Positions 15,444 through 23,878 are shown, numbered from the stretch's first letter. The stretch is 41,544 bases of DNA from Deltaproteobacteria bacterium (GCA_020853705.1 JADYYK010000124.1:1-41544); one strand, 5' to 3'. The notes: generated by a model from the letters alone, not told the origin. Made by a program: numbers and translations.

Positions 15444-15964
15444 CGAGCGGCCTGCTGGTGGCGTACTTCGAGGACGAGAACGGCCTCCTGCGCGCGGCCC
15501 GCGAGGCGCGGGCGGCGGGGCTGAAGATCCACGACGCCTACACGCCGTACGCGGTGCACGGGCTCGACGCCGCGATGGGACAGCGTCCGTCGCGGCTGCC
15601 CTGGGTCACCCTGCTGTGCGGGCTGACCGGGACGCTGCTGGCGTTCTGGTTCCAGCGCTGGACCTCGGCGGTGAGCTGGCCCATCAACGTCGGCGGCAAG
15701 CCAGCGCACTCGTTCCCGGCCTTCATCCCGGTGGCCTTCGAGTTCACCGTGCTGCTGGCGGCGCTGGGCACGGTGGCGGCGCTGTTCATCCGGGTCGGGC
15801 TGCGGCCGCGCGTCGGCCTGCCGCGGGTGCTGCCGCGGGTGACCAACGATCGCTTCGCGCTGGCGCTGTGCACCGACGGCGAGGACTTCAACGGCGCGGC
15901 GGCCGCCGAGCTGTGCCGCAACGCCGGCGCCTGCGAGGTCAGCGCCGTGGAGGAGGCGCCATGA
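15440..15964 (+). CDS. actD: alternative complex III membrane subunit ActD (DUF3341)
   Basis: A 174-residue membrane subunit. The soluble N-terminal domain (1-50) starts [20 protein letters not shown], typical of DUF3341. It contains [14 protein letters not shown] and is followed by two membrane helices (about 54-72 and 90-115), with a [14 protein letters not shown] segment between or in the second. In known complexes ActD packs against ActC and has no cofactor. Overlaps of 4 nt at both ends (ATGA) tie it to actC and actE. Confidence 0.92.
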   Translation: MTSGLLVAYFEDENGLLRAAREARAAGLKIHDAYTPYAVHGLDAAMGQRPSRLPWVTLLCGLTGTLLAFWFQRWTSAVSWPINVGGKPAHSFPAFIPVAFEFTVLLAALGTVAALFIRVGLRPRVGLPRVLPRVTNDRFALALCTDGEDFNGAAAAELCRNAGACEVSAVEEAP

Positions 15965-16656
15965 GCGGCGCGAGGACAGCAGTGACCAGGCTGGCGCTGG
16001 GGCTGGCAGCGCTGGGTGCGCTGGCGTCGGGCGCGGCGTGCTCGAGCGATCCATCGCAGCCGCGCTACGAGTACGTGCCCGAGATGATCGACTCGGTGGC
16101 CTACGAGTCGTTCACCGCGAACCCCTACCTGCCCGGCGGCCGCACCATGCAGCCGCCGCAGCCGGGCACGGTGGCGCGCGGGCAGCAGGTGCTGCACTAC
16201 GGCCCGGGGCCCGAGGAGGCCGCCCGCGCCGGGCGCGAGCTCGTGCTGCCGCCGGCCATCGCCGCCGACAAGGGCGTGGCCGCGCGCGGCGAGCACCTGT
16301 TCCAGACCTTCTGCTTCCCCTGCCACGGGCGCGGCGGCGAGGGCGACGGCCCGGTCATTCCCAAGTTCCCGACCCCGCCGTCGCTGCTGGCGGCGCACGC
16401 GCGCGGGCTGCCCGACGGTCAGCTGTTCCACATCATCAGCCGTGGCCAGGGCTTGATGCCCTCGCACGCGGCGCAGGTCGGCTGGAACGACCGCTGGAAG
16501 ATCATCATGTATGTGCGTTCGCTGCAGGGTGGCGGGGCGGCTGCGCCGGCGCCCGAGGTGGTCCCGGCGGCGCCGCCGGCAGGTGACGGCGGTCTCGGCG
16601 TGGGGCTGGACGAGCCTGGCGCAGCGGACGGCGGCGACGCGGGGGTGCAGCCATGA
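15961..16656 (+). CDS. actE: alternative complex III monoheme cytochrome c lipoprotein ActE
   Basis: A 231-residue monoheme cytochrome c. A lipoprotein signal ends at Cys27 (ALASGAAC). The N-terminal section holds the ActE-typical NPYLPGGRTMQPPQPGTVARG segment in two parts (about 54-74). The single heme motif CFPCH (118-122) is followed by GRGGEGDGPV, and a downstream Met (GLMPSH) is the likely sixth ligand. The last 45 residues are low-complexity Ala/Pro/Gly/Asp and probably disordered. It likely passes electrons from ActA to a soluble or membrane cytochrome acceptor. 4-nt overlaps join it to actD and actF. Confidence 0.92.
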   Translation: MSGARTAVTRLALGLAALGALASGAACSSDPSQPRYEYVPEMIDSVAYESFTANPYLPGGRTMQPPQPGTVARGQQVLHYGPGPEEAARAGRELVLPPAIAADKGVAARGEHLFQTFCFPCHGRGGEGDGPVIPKFPTPPSLLAAHARGLPDGQLFHIISRGQGLMPSHAAQVGWNDRWKIIMYVRSLQGGGAAAPAPEVVPAAPPAGDGGLGVGLDEPGAADGGDAGVQP

Positions 16657-17879
16657 GCGTCGTCAACGTCGGTCACGACGCCGGCCACGGTCACGACGGC
16701 GGCCACGGTCACGACGCCGCTGACCTGCACGCGGCCCCGCCGCCCAAGGCCAGCCCGGTCGGGCTCGGCGCGCAGCCGGTGCTGCTGGTGCTGACGCTGC
16801 TGGGCCTCGGCGGCATGGGCGTCAGCCTGCTGCTGTGGCCGCAGCGCGCCTTCTCGGGGCTCCTGGCGGCCGCGGTCACCGTGCTGATGGTCGGGCTCGG
16901 CGGCCTGGTGTTCGCGCTGCTGATGGCGGTGTCCAACGCCGGCTGGGCCACCACGCTCAAGCGCGTGCCCGAGGCGCTGGCGGCGGCGCTGCCGGTGGGC
17001 GCGATCGCGCTGCTCGGCGTGCTGCCCGGCGCGGCGCTGCTGTTCGGCTGGGTCGAGCACCCGCACGGTCGCGGCGCCTGGCTCAACCTGCCCTTCTTCG
17101 CGGCGCGCATGGGCGGGATCTTGCTGCTGTGGATCGGCCTGGCCTTCATCCTGACGCGCAGCTCGCGGGCGCAGGATCGGGACGCCGCGCTGCGCCACAC
17201 CCGGCGCACGGTGGCGCTGAGCGCGCTCGGCCTCTTGCTGATCGGCCTGTCGGGGTCGGTGGCGGCGTTCGACTGGCTGATGAGCCTGGAGACGCACTGG
17301 TACAGCACCATGTACGGCCTGTACAGCCTGTCAGGCGTGCTGGTGGCCGGCGTCTCCGCGATCACCATCGGCGTGGTGCTGCTGTCGCGCCGCGGCCGGC
17401 TGCCCGGGGTGGGCGACAACCACATCCACGACCTCGGCAAGCTGATGTTCGGCTTCTCCACCCTGTGGGCCTACCTGTGGCTGTCGCAGTGGCTGCTGAT
17501 CTGGTACGCCAACCTGCCCGAGGAGACCACCTACTACCTGGCGCGCACCTCGGGTGGCTGGAGCTTCCTGTTCTGGCTCAACCTGGTGCTCAACTGGGGG
17601 CTGCCCTTCGTGCTGCTGATGCCGCGGGCCGCCAAGCGCTCGCCCGAGCACACCCTGCGCGTGGCCATCCTGCTGCTGGCGGCGCGCTGGCTCGACGTCT
17701 ACCTGATGGTGGCGCCGTCGGGTGACGCCATCCACCCCGGCATCAGCCTGCCCGAGCTGTCGGCGCTGCTGGCGGTGGGCGCCTGCTTCGGCCTCGTCGT
17801 GCTGCGCGCCCTGGGGCGCGCCCCGCTGACCCCCGTGCACGATCCCTACCTCGGCGAGAGCCAGCACCACCCCGGCTGA
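16653..17879 (+). CDS. actF: alternative complex III membrane subunit ActF
   Basis: A 408-residue polytopic membrane protein of about 10 helices, homologous in fold to ActC but without an established quinol site. Recognisable parts are the SLETHWYSTMYGLYSLSG region (about 210-227), HDLGKLMFGFSTLWAYLWLSQ split around residue 260-280, and ANLPEETTYYL (about 287). The N terminus is a His/Gly/Asp-rich run (GHDAGHGHDGGHGHD, 7-21) before the first helix. No actG-like gene and no cytochrome oxidase genes follow; the operon appears to end here, although no clear terminator hairpin is visible in the next 45 bases. Confidence 0.93.
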   Translation: MSVVNVGHDAGHGHDGGHGHDAADLHAAPPPKASPVGLGAQPVLLVLTLLGLGGMGVSLLLWPQRAFSGLLAAAVTVLMVGLGGLVFALLMAVSNAGWATTLKRVPEALAAALPVGAIALLGVLPGAALLFGWVEHPHGRGAWLNLPFFAARMGGILLLWIGLAFILTRSSRAQDRDAALRHTRRTVALSALGLLLIGLSGSVAAFDWLMSLETHWYSTMYGLYSLSGVLVAGVSAITIGVVLLSRRGRLPGVGDNHIHDLGKLMFGFSTLWAYLWLSQWLLIWYANLPEETTYYLARTSGGWSFLFWLNLVLNWGLPFVLLMPRAAKRSPEHTLRVAILLLAARWLDVYLMVAPSGDAIHPGISLPELSALLAVGACFGLVVLRALGRAPLTPVHDPYLGESQHHPG

Positions 17880-17924
17880 CCACCAGCGCCACGCTCCACC
17901 GGCTGGCACTTGATCGCAACCCAG

Positions 17925-17938
17925 TTGACCGCCGTCAA
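17925..17938. promoter_or_regulatory. FNR/CRP-type palindrome
   Basis: Perfect inverted repeat TTGAC-CGCC-GTCAA in the short gap after actF and before the HzsA-related gene. The form TTGAY-N4-RTCAA is the FNR/DNR family consensus. If it acts at -41.5, transcription would start at about 17973, next to the second possible ATG (17972). The same site, differing by one base in the spacer, recurs at 21759. Binding is inferred from pattern only. Confidence 0.5.
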
Positions 17939-17956
17939 GTCGATGCATGGTCGCCC

Positions 17957-20923
17957 ATGCAACCTGGAACGATGCGGCGAACCTCGGCTTGCTGGTGGTC
18001 CCTGGGACTGGGTGTCATGCTGGCGCAGCTCGGCTGCCAGAACCCGGAACCGCAGAACAACCTGTTCTTCGAGCGGCGCATCCAGCCCATCCTGACCGCC
18101 TCCTGCGTCGGCAACACCGCCGGGTGCCATCGCGACAACGGCAACGGCGAGGCGCTGGGCAACCTGGATCTGTCGTCGTTCAAGGCCGCCACCCAGCGCC
18201 GCGACGTGCTGACCCGGTCGGGCTCGTACCCCGAGGCGCTGCTGCTCATCAAGGCAGCCGGCTCGGTCGATCAGGCGGTGCAGATCGGCGATCGCACGCT
18301 GCCGCTGCAGATCGATCACGGCGGCGGCCCCATCCTCGATGTGCGCAGCGAGGCCTACTTCGAGCTCAAGCGCTGGCTCGACAACGGCGCCACCGAGGAC
18401 GGCGCGCCGCCCAAGATCACCAGCGCGCGCGGCAGCGGCGCCTGCAACGCGGTGACCAGCGATCGGGTCGACATCACGACGGTGGCCAGCGACGCCCCCG
18501 GGCTCGCCGCCTTCCGCGACCTCCAGCCACGCCTGGTCGAGAGCTGCGGCGCTGGCTCGTGTCACGGCCATCCGCTGTCCGACTTCGCGCTGACCTGCGG
18601 CAGCGACGACGCCCAGACGCGCGCCAACTACCTGATGGCACGCGCCTTCGTGGCGGGCAACGTCGAGGACAGCGAGCTCCTGATCCGGCCGCTCGACCCG
18701 ACCCGCGGCGGCGTCGCGCATGGTGGCGGCGCGCTGTGGGCCTCGCGCGATGACGCCGACTACCAGCGCTTGCACGCCTTCGCGGTCGCCGCCGGGCCGC
18801 TGGTCGCTGGCACGCAGACCCCGGCGCGGACCTTCTTCGACACCCGGGTGATGCCGGTGCTGGTGCAGAAGGGCTGCGCGCTGACCGGCTGTCACAGCCC
18901 GCTGGTGCCCAACAAGCTCAAGCTGCGCGGCGGCTCGCTGGGCTTCTTCTCGGTGCTGGCGCTGGACGAGAACTATCACGAGCTGCGCGACATCTTCCTG
19001 GCCCGCGGCGCCGCCGACGTGCGGCAGTCGCGCATCGGCGCCAAGAACCTGACCCCGGCGCACGGCGGGATCGCCCACCGCGCTGGCGCGCTGCTGGAGC
19101 CCGACGTCGGCTGCGGCGCCTATGATCCGGCCACCGCGAGCGCGCTGTGCACGCTGGCCGAGTGGCACCGGCTGGAGCGCGCCGAGCTGCCCGCCACCGA
19201 GCTGACCAACCTGGCCGCCGGCCAGCGCGTGCCGCTGGTGTACGTCGAGCGGCCCGCGGACGCGGTCGGCTACACCGACTTCGCGCGCTACCGGCCGGGC
19301 GCCGACCTGCTGCGCGTCGACGTCACCCTGGGCGCCGGTGGACCCAGCGCGCCCGGCGGTCGCCAGAGCCTGCTCGGCGGCTGCGGGGTCGGCGCGGCCG
19401 GCCCTGGCGGGGCGCTCGACGTGCGCGCCCCCGATGTCAGCCCCGACGCCACCCGCGTGCTGTTCGCGCTGCGCGGCGCCAGCGGCGGCCTCGACGTGTG
19501 GATGGTCGGCCTCGACGGCAGCGACTGTCACAAGGTCACCAGCGACGGTGGCGGCGGCATCGACAACTTCGATCCGCTGTGGGTGGTCGACGCCGGGGTC
19601 GAGTGGGTGGTCTACGCGTCCACCCGCGGCGGCGCCGGCGGCCCGGTGCGCACGCCGCGGCTGACCTCGGTCGACGCCGACCTGTGGCGCCAGCCGGTGG
19701 CCGGCGGCACCCCCGAGCGCATGACCTTCGTGCGCGGCGTCGAGTCCCAGCCGGCGCTGATGGCGGTCGGCCAGCTGACCATGACGGCCGAGAAGCAGAC
19801 CGCCGACTTCTACCAGGTCGCGGGCCGGCGCCTGAACTGGGACCTCAGCGACTACCACCCACTGCTGGCGCAGCGCCGCGACAACTACACGGGCCGCGGC
19901 GGCTACCTGCCCGGCAGCGCGCCCGCGACCGCCAGCCTGAAGCCCTCGATGGGCTATGACCAGGCCACCGAGATCCGCGAGGCCATGGACGGCGACTTCC
20001 TGGTCGTGCTGGCCGACAGCGGGACCTTCGGGGAGGGCGGCGCGCTGGGCATCTTCAACCGCTCGATCGGGCCGTTCGAGCAGGGCCGCAGCGATCTGGC
20101 CTTCGTGCAGTCGCTGCGCGTGCTGCCTGGCCCGACCGGTCGCCGCGGTCAGGCCACCGGCGCGTATCGGTCACCGCAGTCGCTGCCCGACGGCACGATC
20201 CTGGCGTCGTACGCGGCCGGGGTCGACGTCGGCGCGGCCACGCCGGTCAGCTACGACCTGGTCGTGGTCGACCCGATCACGGGCGACCGCCGCGTGCTGC
20301 TGGCCGGCGCGCCGTCGGAGGTCGAGGCCGTGCTGGCCACCGCGCGCCCGGCGCCGAGGCCGCTGCGGGTGCGGCCCATCGCGCCGGGGGCGACGACGGC
20401 GACCGCGCTGGTGCACTTCCCGGATCTGCCGCTGCTGGCGACCTTGCTCGACTCCAACAGCCGCCACGGCCGCGACGTGATGCCGCTGCGTGCGGCCACG
20501 CGCGCCCGCTTCTTCACCCACGCCTCGCCGCCGCTGAGCTGTCTGACCCCGACCGACGCCCCGTGCGCTGGCGCCATGGCCGCCCCGATGGGCGTGTACG
20601 AAGCCCGCCGCGAGGTCGGCAGCGCGCCCCTGCAGGGTGACGGCTCGCTGTTCGTCAAGGTGCCCGCCGGCGTGCCGGTGCTGCTCGAGCTGCTCGACGC
20701 CCGCGGCCAGGTCCTGTTCCGCCAGCGCGAGGACAACACCTTCGGCCCCTCGGAGTCGATCGGCGTCGGCGTCCCCGCGGCGTCGTTCAACTCGATGTGC
20801 GCCGGCTGTCACGGGTCGATCAGCGGCCGCGAGCTCGAGGTCCACGTCGACATCGACGCGGTGACGCACGCGTCGGCGACGCTGGCGCGGGCCGCGGGGC
20901 CAAGAGAGCTCGACGCGCCGTAG
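17957..20923 (+). CDS. multi-heme-motif lipoprotein with PD40 repeats, HzsA-related architecture
   Basis: A 988-residue secreted lipoprotein (signal to LAQLGC, Cys27). The N-terminal third has three widened heme-like motifs: C50-X6-C57-H58, C197-X4-C202-H203 and C307-X4-C312-H313. Residues about 430-640 hold WD40/PD40-like repeats (APDVSPDATRVLFALRG, then DLWRQPVAGGTPERMTF). The C terminus has a beta-rich module (GDGSLFVKVPAGVPVLLELL) followed by a classical CAGCH at 948-952. This order, propeller then beta module then C-terminal CXXCH, is that of hydrazine-synthase-alpha-related proteins; hzsB/hzsC partners are not present, so hydrazine synthesis is not claimed. ATG 17957 is used; ATG 17972 is equally credible. 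It follows a FNR-type box and is convergent with the next gene (6 nt). Confidence 0.7.
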   Translation: MQPGTMRRTSACWWSLGLGVMLAQLGCQNPEPQNNLFFERRIQPILTASCVGNTAGCHRDNGNGEALGNLDLSSFKAATQRRDVLTRSGSYPEALLLIKAAGSVDQAVQIGDRTLPLQIDHGGGPILDVRSEAYFELKRWLDNGATEDGAPPKITSARGSGACNAVTSDRVDITTVASDAPGLAAFRDLQPRLVESCGAGSCHGHPLSDFALTCGSDDAQTRANYLMARAFVAGNVEDSELLIRPLDPTRGGVAHGGGALWASRDDADYQRLHAFAVAAGPLVAGTQTPARTFFDTRVMPVLVQKGCALTGCHSPLVPNKLKLRGGSLGFFSVLALDENYHELRDIFLARGAADVRQSRIGAKNLTPAHGGIAHRAGALLEPDVGCGAYDPATASALCTLAEWHRLERAELPATELTNLAAGQRVPLVYVERPADAVGYTDFARYRPGADLLRVDVTLGAGGPSAPGGRQSLLGGCGVGAAGPGGALDVRAPDVSPDATRVLFALRGASGGLDVWMVGLDGSDCHKVTSDGGGGIDNFDPLWVVDAGVEWVVYASTRGGAGGPVRTPRLTSVDADLWRQPVAGGTPERMTFVRGVESQPALMAVGQLTMTAEKQTADFYQVAGRRLNWDLSDYHPLLAQRRDNYTGRGGYLPGSAPATASLKPSMGYDQATEIREAMDGDFLVVLADSGTFGEGGALGIFNRSIGPFEQGRSDLAFVQSLRVLPGPTGRRGQATGAYRSPQSLPDGTILASYAAGVDVGAATPVSYDLVVVDPITGDRRVLLAGAPSEVEAVLATARPAPRPLRVRPIAPGATTATALVHFPDLPLLATLLDSNSRHGRDVMPLRAATRARFFTHASPPLSCLTPTDAPCAGAMAAPMGVYEARREVGSAPLQGDGSLFVKVPAGVPVLLELLDARGQVLFRQREDNTFGPSESIGVGVPAASFNSMCAGCHGSISGRELEVHVDIDAVTHASATLARAAGPRELDAP

Positions 20924-20929
20924 CGGTCC

Positions 20930-21661
20930 CTACTCGAACACCTTCGCGAGGTCGGCGTGGTTGAGGCCGTCCTTGTCCTGGCGCAGCAGGGCGTAGCTGA
21001 CGGCCTGGGTGATGCCCATGAAGAGCTGGAACACACCCATGCTGCCGACGAACAGCAGCGAGGGTCGCCGCAGCCCCGTCAGGTTCATGTCGACCTCCTT
21101 GAACATGGGGATGATCCAGCCGAACAGCATGGCGATCAGGGCCAGCCCGATCAGGAACGTGAGGCCGAAGATGCCCCAGCGCCGATCGCGCGTGAGGGCC
21201 GTGCTGCGCGAGAACGAGGCCGCCACCCCGAGCTGCTCGGCGACCGCGGCGGGCGCGGCGACGAACCAGACGCAGGTCAGGACGGCGCCGATGATGCCGC
21301 CGCCCGGGATGCGCTGCAGGATGTTGACCACGATGGCCAGGATCATGGCGGGGATGATGCCGCGCACGCCGAACTTCACGCTGGTCCACATCGGGACCTT
21401 GACCCCGTTGAGATCCTGGATCACGCGATAGGTCAGCATCGGCGACAGCAGCGTCGAGATCCCGCCCAGGAAGTAGATCGGCCACAGGAACATCTTGTTG
21501 AGGAGGTCCTCGGGGCTGCTGGCCCGGGTCGGATCGTAGAGGACGATCCAGAGCACCACCGGCGCGTACAGCAGCACCGCCAGCAGCGTGAAGGGCACGA
21601 AGTTGCGGAACCAGGACTTGAAGCTCAGCCCCAGCGCGTTGAACATCTTGAAGTCGTTCAT
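20930..21661 (-). CDS. polytopic membrane protein of unknown function
   Basis: A 243-residue integral membrane protein with about five or six hydrophobic segments (for example FVPFTLLAVLLYAPVVLW near 20-37 and WGIFGLTFLIGLALIAMLFG near 170-190). The segment AVAEQLGVAASFSRSTALTR resembles the conserved loop of bacterial YciC-like or GPDPase_memb-like membrane proteins, but I do not recognise a specific function. The ATG at 21661 is chosen because it starts at the first sensible residue and has TAGCGT 8 nt upstream; frames open further upstream would run through the divergent promoter region. It is convergent with the HzsA-related gene and divergent from the tryptophanase gene. Confidence 0.75.
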   Translation of the reverse strand: MNDFKMFNALGLSFKSWFRNFVPFTLLAVLLYAPVVLWIVLYDPTRASSPEDLLNKMFLWPIYFLGGISTLLSPMLTYRVIQDLNGVKVPMWTSVKFGVRGIIPAMILAIVVNILQRIPGGGIIGAVLTCVWFVAAPAAVAEQLGVAASFSRSTALTRDRRWGIFGLTFLIGLALIAMLFGWIIPMFKEVDMNLTGLRRPSLLFVGSMGVFQLFMGITQAVSYALLRQDKDGLNHADLAKVFE

Positions 21662-21669
21662 CGGGCGCG

Positions 21670-21675
21670 ACGCTA
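21670..21675 (-). promoter_or_regulatory. -10-like element, leaderless type
   Basis: On the minus strand TAGCGT ends 8 nt before the ATG at 21661. No convincing -35 hexamer and no ribosome binding site are seen, so a leaderless or near-leaderless transcript is inferred. Confidence 0.4.
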
Positions 21676-21758
21676 GCACCGCCCGCCCTCGGGCCATCAC
21701 CTCTTGGTGCAGGAGTCGCGCTTTTGCCACCTGGCCGCCCGGAACGGCCGCCCGCGGG

Positions 21759-21772
21759 TTGACCACCGTCAA
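21759..21772. promoter_or_regulatory. FNR/CRP-type palindrome before tryptophanase
   Basis: Perfect inverted repeat TTGAC-CACC-GTCAA, followed by GTC as in the copy at 17925. Its first base lies 48 nt before the tryptophanase ATG, compared with 47 nt before ATG 17972 for the other copy. A centre at -41.5 would put +1 exactly on the ATG at 21807. It also lies between the divergent genes and could affect both. Confidence 0.55.
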
Positions 21773-21806
21773 GTCCCGCGCTGGCCCCTGTGAGCACCCT
21801 TCAGCC

Positions 21807-23180
21807 ATGCGCACCCGCATCGAGCCCTATCGCGTCAAGGTCGTCGAACCCATCCCCTTCACCAGCATCGCCGACCGCGAGCGCGCGCTCGCCGCGGCGC
21901 ACTGGAACCTGTTCAAGATCCCCGCCAACCTGGTCACCATCGATCTGCTCACCGACAGCGGCATGACCGCGATGAGCGCGCACCAGTGGGCCGGCCTGCT
22001 CGACGGCGACGAGGCCTACGCCGGCGCGCGCAGCTTCCAGCGCTTCGAGGCGGTCGTGCGCACGCTGACCGGCTACACCCACGTCATCCCCACGCACCAG
22101 GGCCGCGCCGCCGAGCGCCTGCTGTTCGAGGCCATGCTGAAGCCCGGCGACGTGGTGCCCGGCAACACCCACTTCGACACCACGCACGCCAACCTGGAGC
22201 GCGCCGGCGCCCGCGCCGTCAACCTGCCGATCGCCGCCGCGCGCACGCCCGCCGCCGAGCACCCCTTCAAGGGCGACATCGATCTCGACGCCCTGGCCGA
22301 GACCCTGGCGCGTGAGCGCGTGCCGCTGGTCATCATCACGGTCACCTCCAACGGCGTCGGCGGCCACCCGGTCTCGCTGGCCAACATGCAGGCCGTGCGC
22401 GCGCTGTGCGACAAGCATGGCGCGCGCCTGTTCCTCGACGCCGCGCGCTTCGCCGAGAACGCCTGGCTGGTGCGCGAGCGCGAGGTCGGCCTCGGCGAGC
22501 GCACCCCGCGCGACCTGGCGCGCGCCTTCTTCGAGCTCGCCGACGGCTGCCTGATGTCGGCCAAGAAGGACGGCCTGGTCAACATCGGCGGCTTCCTCGC
22601 GCTGCGCGACGGCGCCCTGGCCGACACCCTGCGCCGCGACATGGTCCTCGGGGAGGGCTTCCCGACCTACGGCGGCCTGGCTGGCCGCGACCTCGAGGCC
22701 ATGGCCAGCGGCCTCGAGGAGGTCACCGATCCGGCCTACCTGGCCGACCGCATCGCGCAGGTGCGCTCGCTGGGCGACCGCCTGCACGCCGCCGGCGTCC
22801 CGGTGATGCGACCCACCGGTGGCCACGCCGTCTACCTCGACTCACGCGCCTTCGCGCCTCACCTCGGGCCGCTCGACCTGCCCGGGCAGGCCATCGTGTG
22901 CGCGCTGTACCGCCTGGCCGGCATCCGCTCCTGCGAGATCGGCCAGCTCATGAAGGGCCACTCCGGCCCCGGCGGCACCCCCGAGGGAGCGGTCGATCTC
23001 GATCTCGTGCGCCTGGCCATCCCGCGCCGGGTCTACACCTGCTGCCACCTCGACTACGTCGCCGAGGCCGTCGAGCTGCTGTACGCCGCGCGCAGCGAGC
23101 TGACCCCTTTCGAGATCATCGAGCAGCCCCCCGCGCTGCGCCACTTCGGCGCCAAGCTGCGCCCGCGCGCGCCGCGCTGA
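21807..23180 (+). CDS. tnaA: tryptophanase (tryptophan indole-lyase)
   Basis: PLP enzyme of 457 residues (E. coli TnaA 471) cleaving tryptophan to indole, pyruvate and ammonia in the cytoplasm. Matching landmarks include IDLLTDSG, GDEAYAGARSF, IPTHQGRAAE, SNGVGGHPVSLANM, DAARFAENA, SAKKDG with the PLP lysine at Lys254 (second Lys), GEGFPTYGGL, GIRSCEIG and the C-terminal LRHFGAKL. The His in LRHF and lack of Arg in the SCEIG segment (tyrosine phenol-lyase has SMERG and LRFF) favour tryptophanase over tyrosine phenol-lyase. No tnaC-like leader peptide is visible; the FNR-type box upstream suggests anaerobic control. ATG 21807 is the first in-frame start matching the family N terminus. Confidence 0.9.
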   Translation: MRTRIEPYRVKVVEPIPFTSIADRERALAAAHWNLFKIPANLVTIDLLTDSGMTAMSAHQWAGLLDGDEAYAGARSFQRFEAVVRTLTGYTHVIPTHQGRAAERLLFEAMLKPGDVVPGNTHFDTTHANLERAGARAVNLPIAAARTPAAEHPFKGDIDLDALAETLARERVPLVIITVTSNGVGGHPVSLANMQAVRALCDKHGARLFLDAARFAENAWLVREREVGLGERTPRDLARAFFELADGCLMSAKKDGLVNIGGFLALRDGALADTLRRDMVLGEGFPTYGGLAGRDLEAMASGLEEVTDPAYLADRIAQVRSLGDRLHAAGVPVMRPTGGHAVYLDSRAFAPHLGPLDLPGQAIVCALYRLAGIRSCEIGQLMKGHSGPGGTPEGAVDLDLVRLAIPRRVYTCCHLDYVAEAVELLYAARSELTPFEIIEQPPALRHFGAKLRPRAPR

Positions 23181-23189
23181 GCCTCGCCG

Positions 23190-23798
23190 TCAGCCGGTCC
23201 GGTTCGCGTCTTCGGGGTCGGGCTCGAGCCAGAGCCGTCCGAGCTCGAGCCCGTAGGTCTCGAAGGGCTCGGCGTGGACGCGCTCGGGCGCCTGCTCGCC
23301 GAAGGTCTCGAGCAGGACGTAGCGTCCGGCCTCGAGGCGAAACACCTCGAGGGTGCGCGCCAGCGGATCGATCAGCCACACGTGCGCGACCTGCTCGCGC
23401 GCGTAGATGGGCAGCTTGCGACTCCGATCGAAGCGCGCCGTCGATGGCGAGATGACCTCGCAGGCCCAGTCGGGCGCGAGCTCGAAGGCGGGCCCTTTGG
23501 GCAGGCGTGGCATGCGCGCGCGGCGCCAGCCGGCGAGATCGGGCACCACGACATCGCCCTGCAGGTGCAGCTCGGGTTCGTCGAGGAGCCACCAGCCGCC
23601 GGGGCCGCCGGGCTCGCCGGGCTTGCGATCGAAGGGGCCGGTCAGCTCGGCGCCGAGGATCGAGGCGGCGCGCGCATGCGCCGGCGCTGGCCGGGGCGAC
23701 ACCACGAGCTCGCCGCCGAGGAGCTCGCCCACGAGGTGCTCGGGCAGTCGCTCCAGCTCGGCGTAGGTCGCGGGCCTGGCGTGGGGCTTCGGCGCCAT
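23190..23798 (-). CDS. Uma2 family restriction-endonuclease-like protein
   Basis: A 202-residue protein of the Uma2/DUF820 family, with the PD-(D/E)XK nuclease-like fold. Typical signatures are ATYAELERLPEHLVGELLGG at the N terminus, VVVPDLAGWRR (about 88-98) with the acidic residue, APDWACEVISPSTARFDR (about 109-126) with the active-site Glu, and KLPIYAREQVAHVWLIDPLA. Members are abundant in cyanobacteria, Planctomycetes and Myxococcota, and most lack a known role. TACATT lies 6 nt before the ATG. It is convergent with the tryptophanase gene. Confidence 0.88.
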   Translation of the reverse strand: MAPKPHARPATYAELERLPEHLVGELLGGELVVSPRPAPAHARAASILGAELTGPFDRKPGEPGGPGGWWLLDEPELHLQGDVVVPDLAGWRRARMPRLPKGPAFELAPDWACEVISPSTARFDRSRKLPIYAREQVAHVWLIDPLARTLEVFRLEAGRYVLLETFGEQAPERVHAEPFETYGLELGRLWLEPDPEDANRTG

Positions 23799-23804
23799 GT
23801 CCTC

Positions 23805-23810
23805 AATGTA
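23805..23810 (-). promoter_or_regulatory. -10-like element, leaderless type
   Basis: Minus-strand TACATT is followed by exactly 6 nt and then the Uma2 ATG (23798). GAGG inside those 6 nt is too close to the ATG to be an ordinary ribosome binding site. Confidence 0.4.
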
Positions 23811-23878
23811 GCAGACCCGGGGCGCTGCCCGGTCCGGGCGCCCTGCGGCTGGCCCGGCGCTTGCTCCTGTCCGCGCGC

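Noticed and set aside
11074..17879. Polysulfide or other CISM-type reductase (PsrABC-like) instead of alternative complex III
   Set aside because: Pentaheme ActA, DUF3341 ActD, monoheme ActE and a second NrfD-like protein ActF are all present in the standard act order.
17957..20923. True hydrazine synthase subunit
   Set aside because: No hzsB or hzsC genes nearby, and the N-terminal third with widened heme motifs differs; only architectural relatedness is claimed.
21807..23180. Tyrosine phenol-lyase
   Set aside because: LRHF at the C terminus and SCEIG instead of the Arg-containing SMERG segment agree with tryptophanase.
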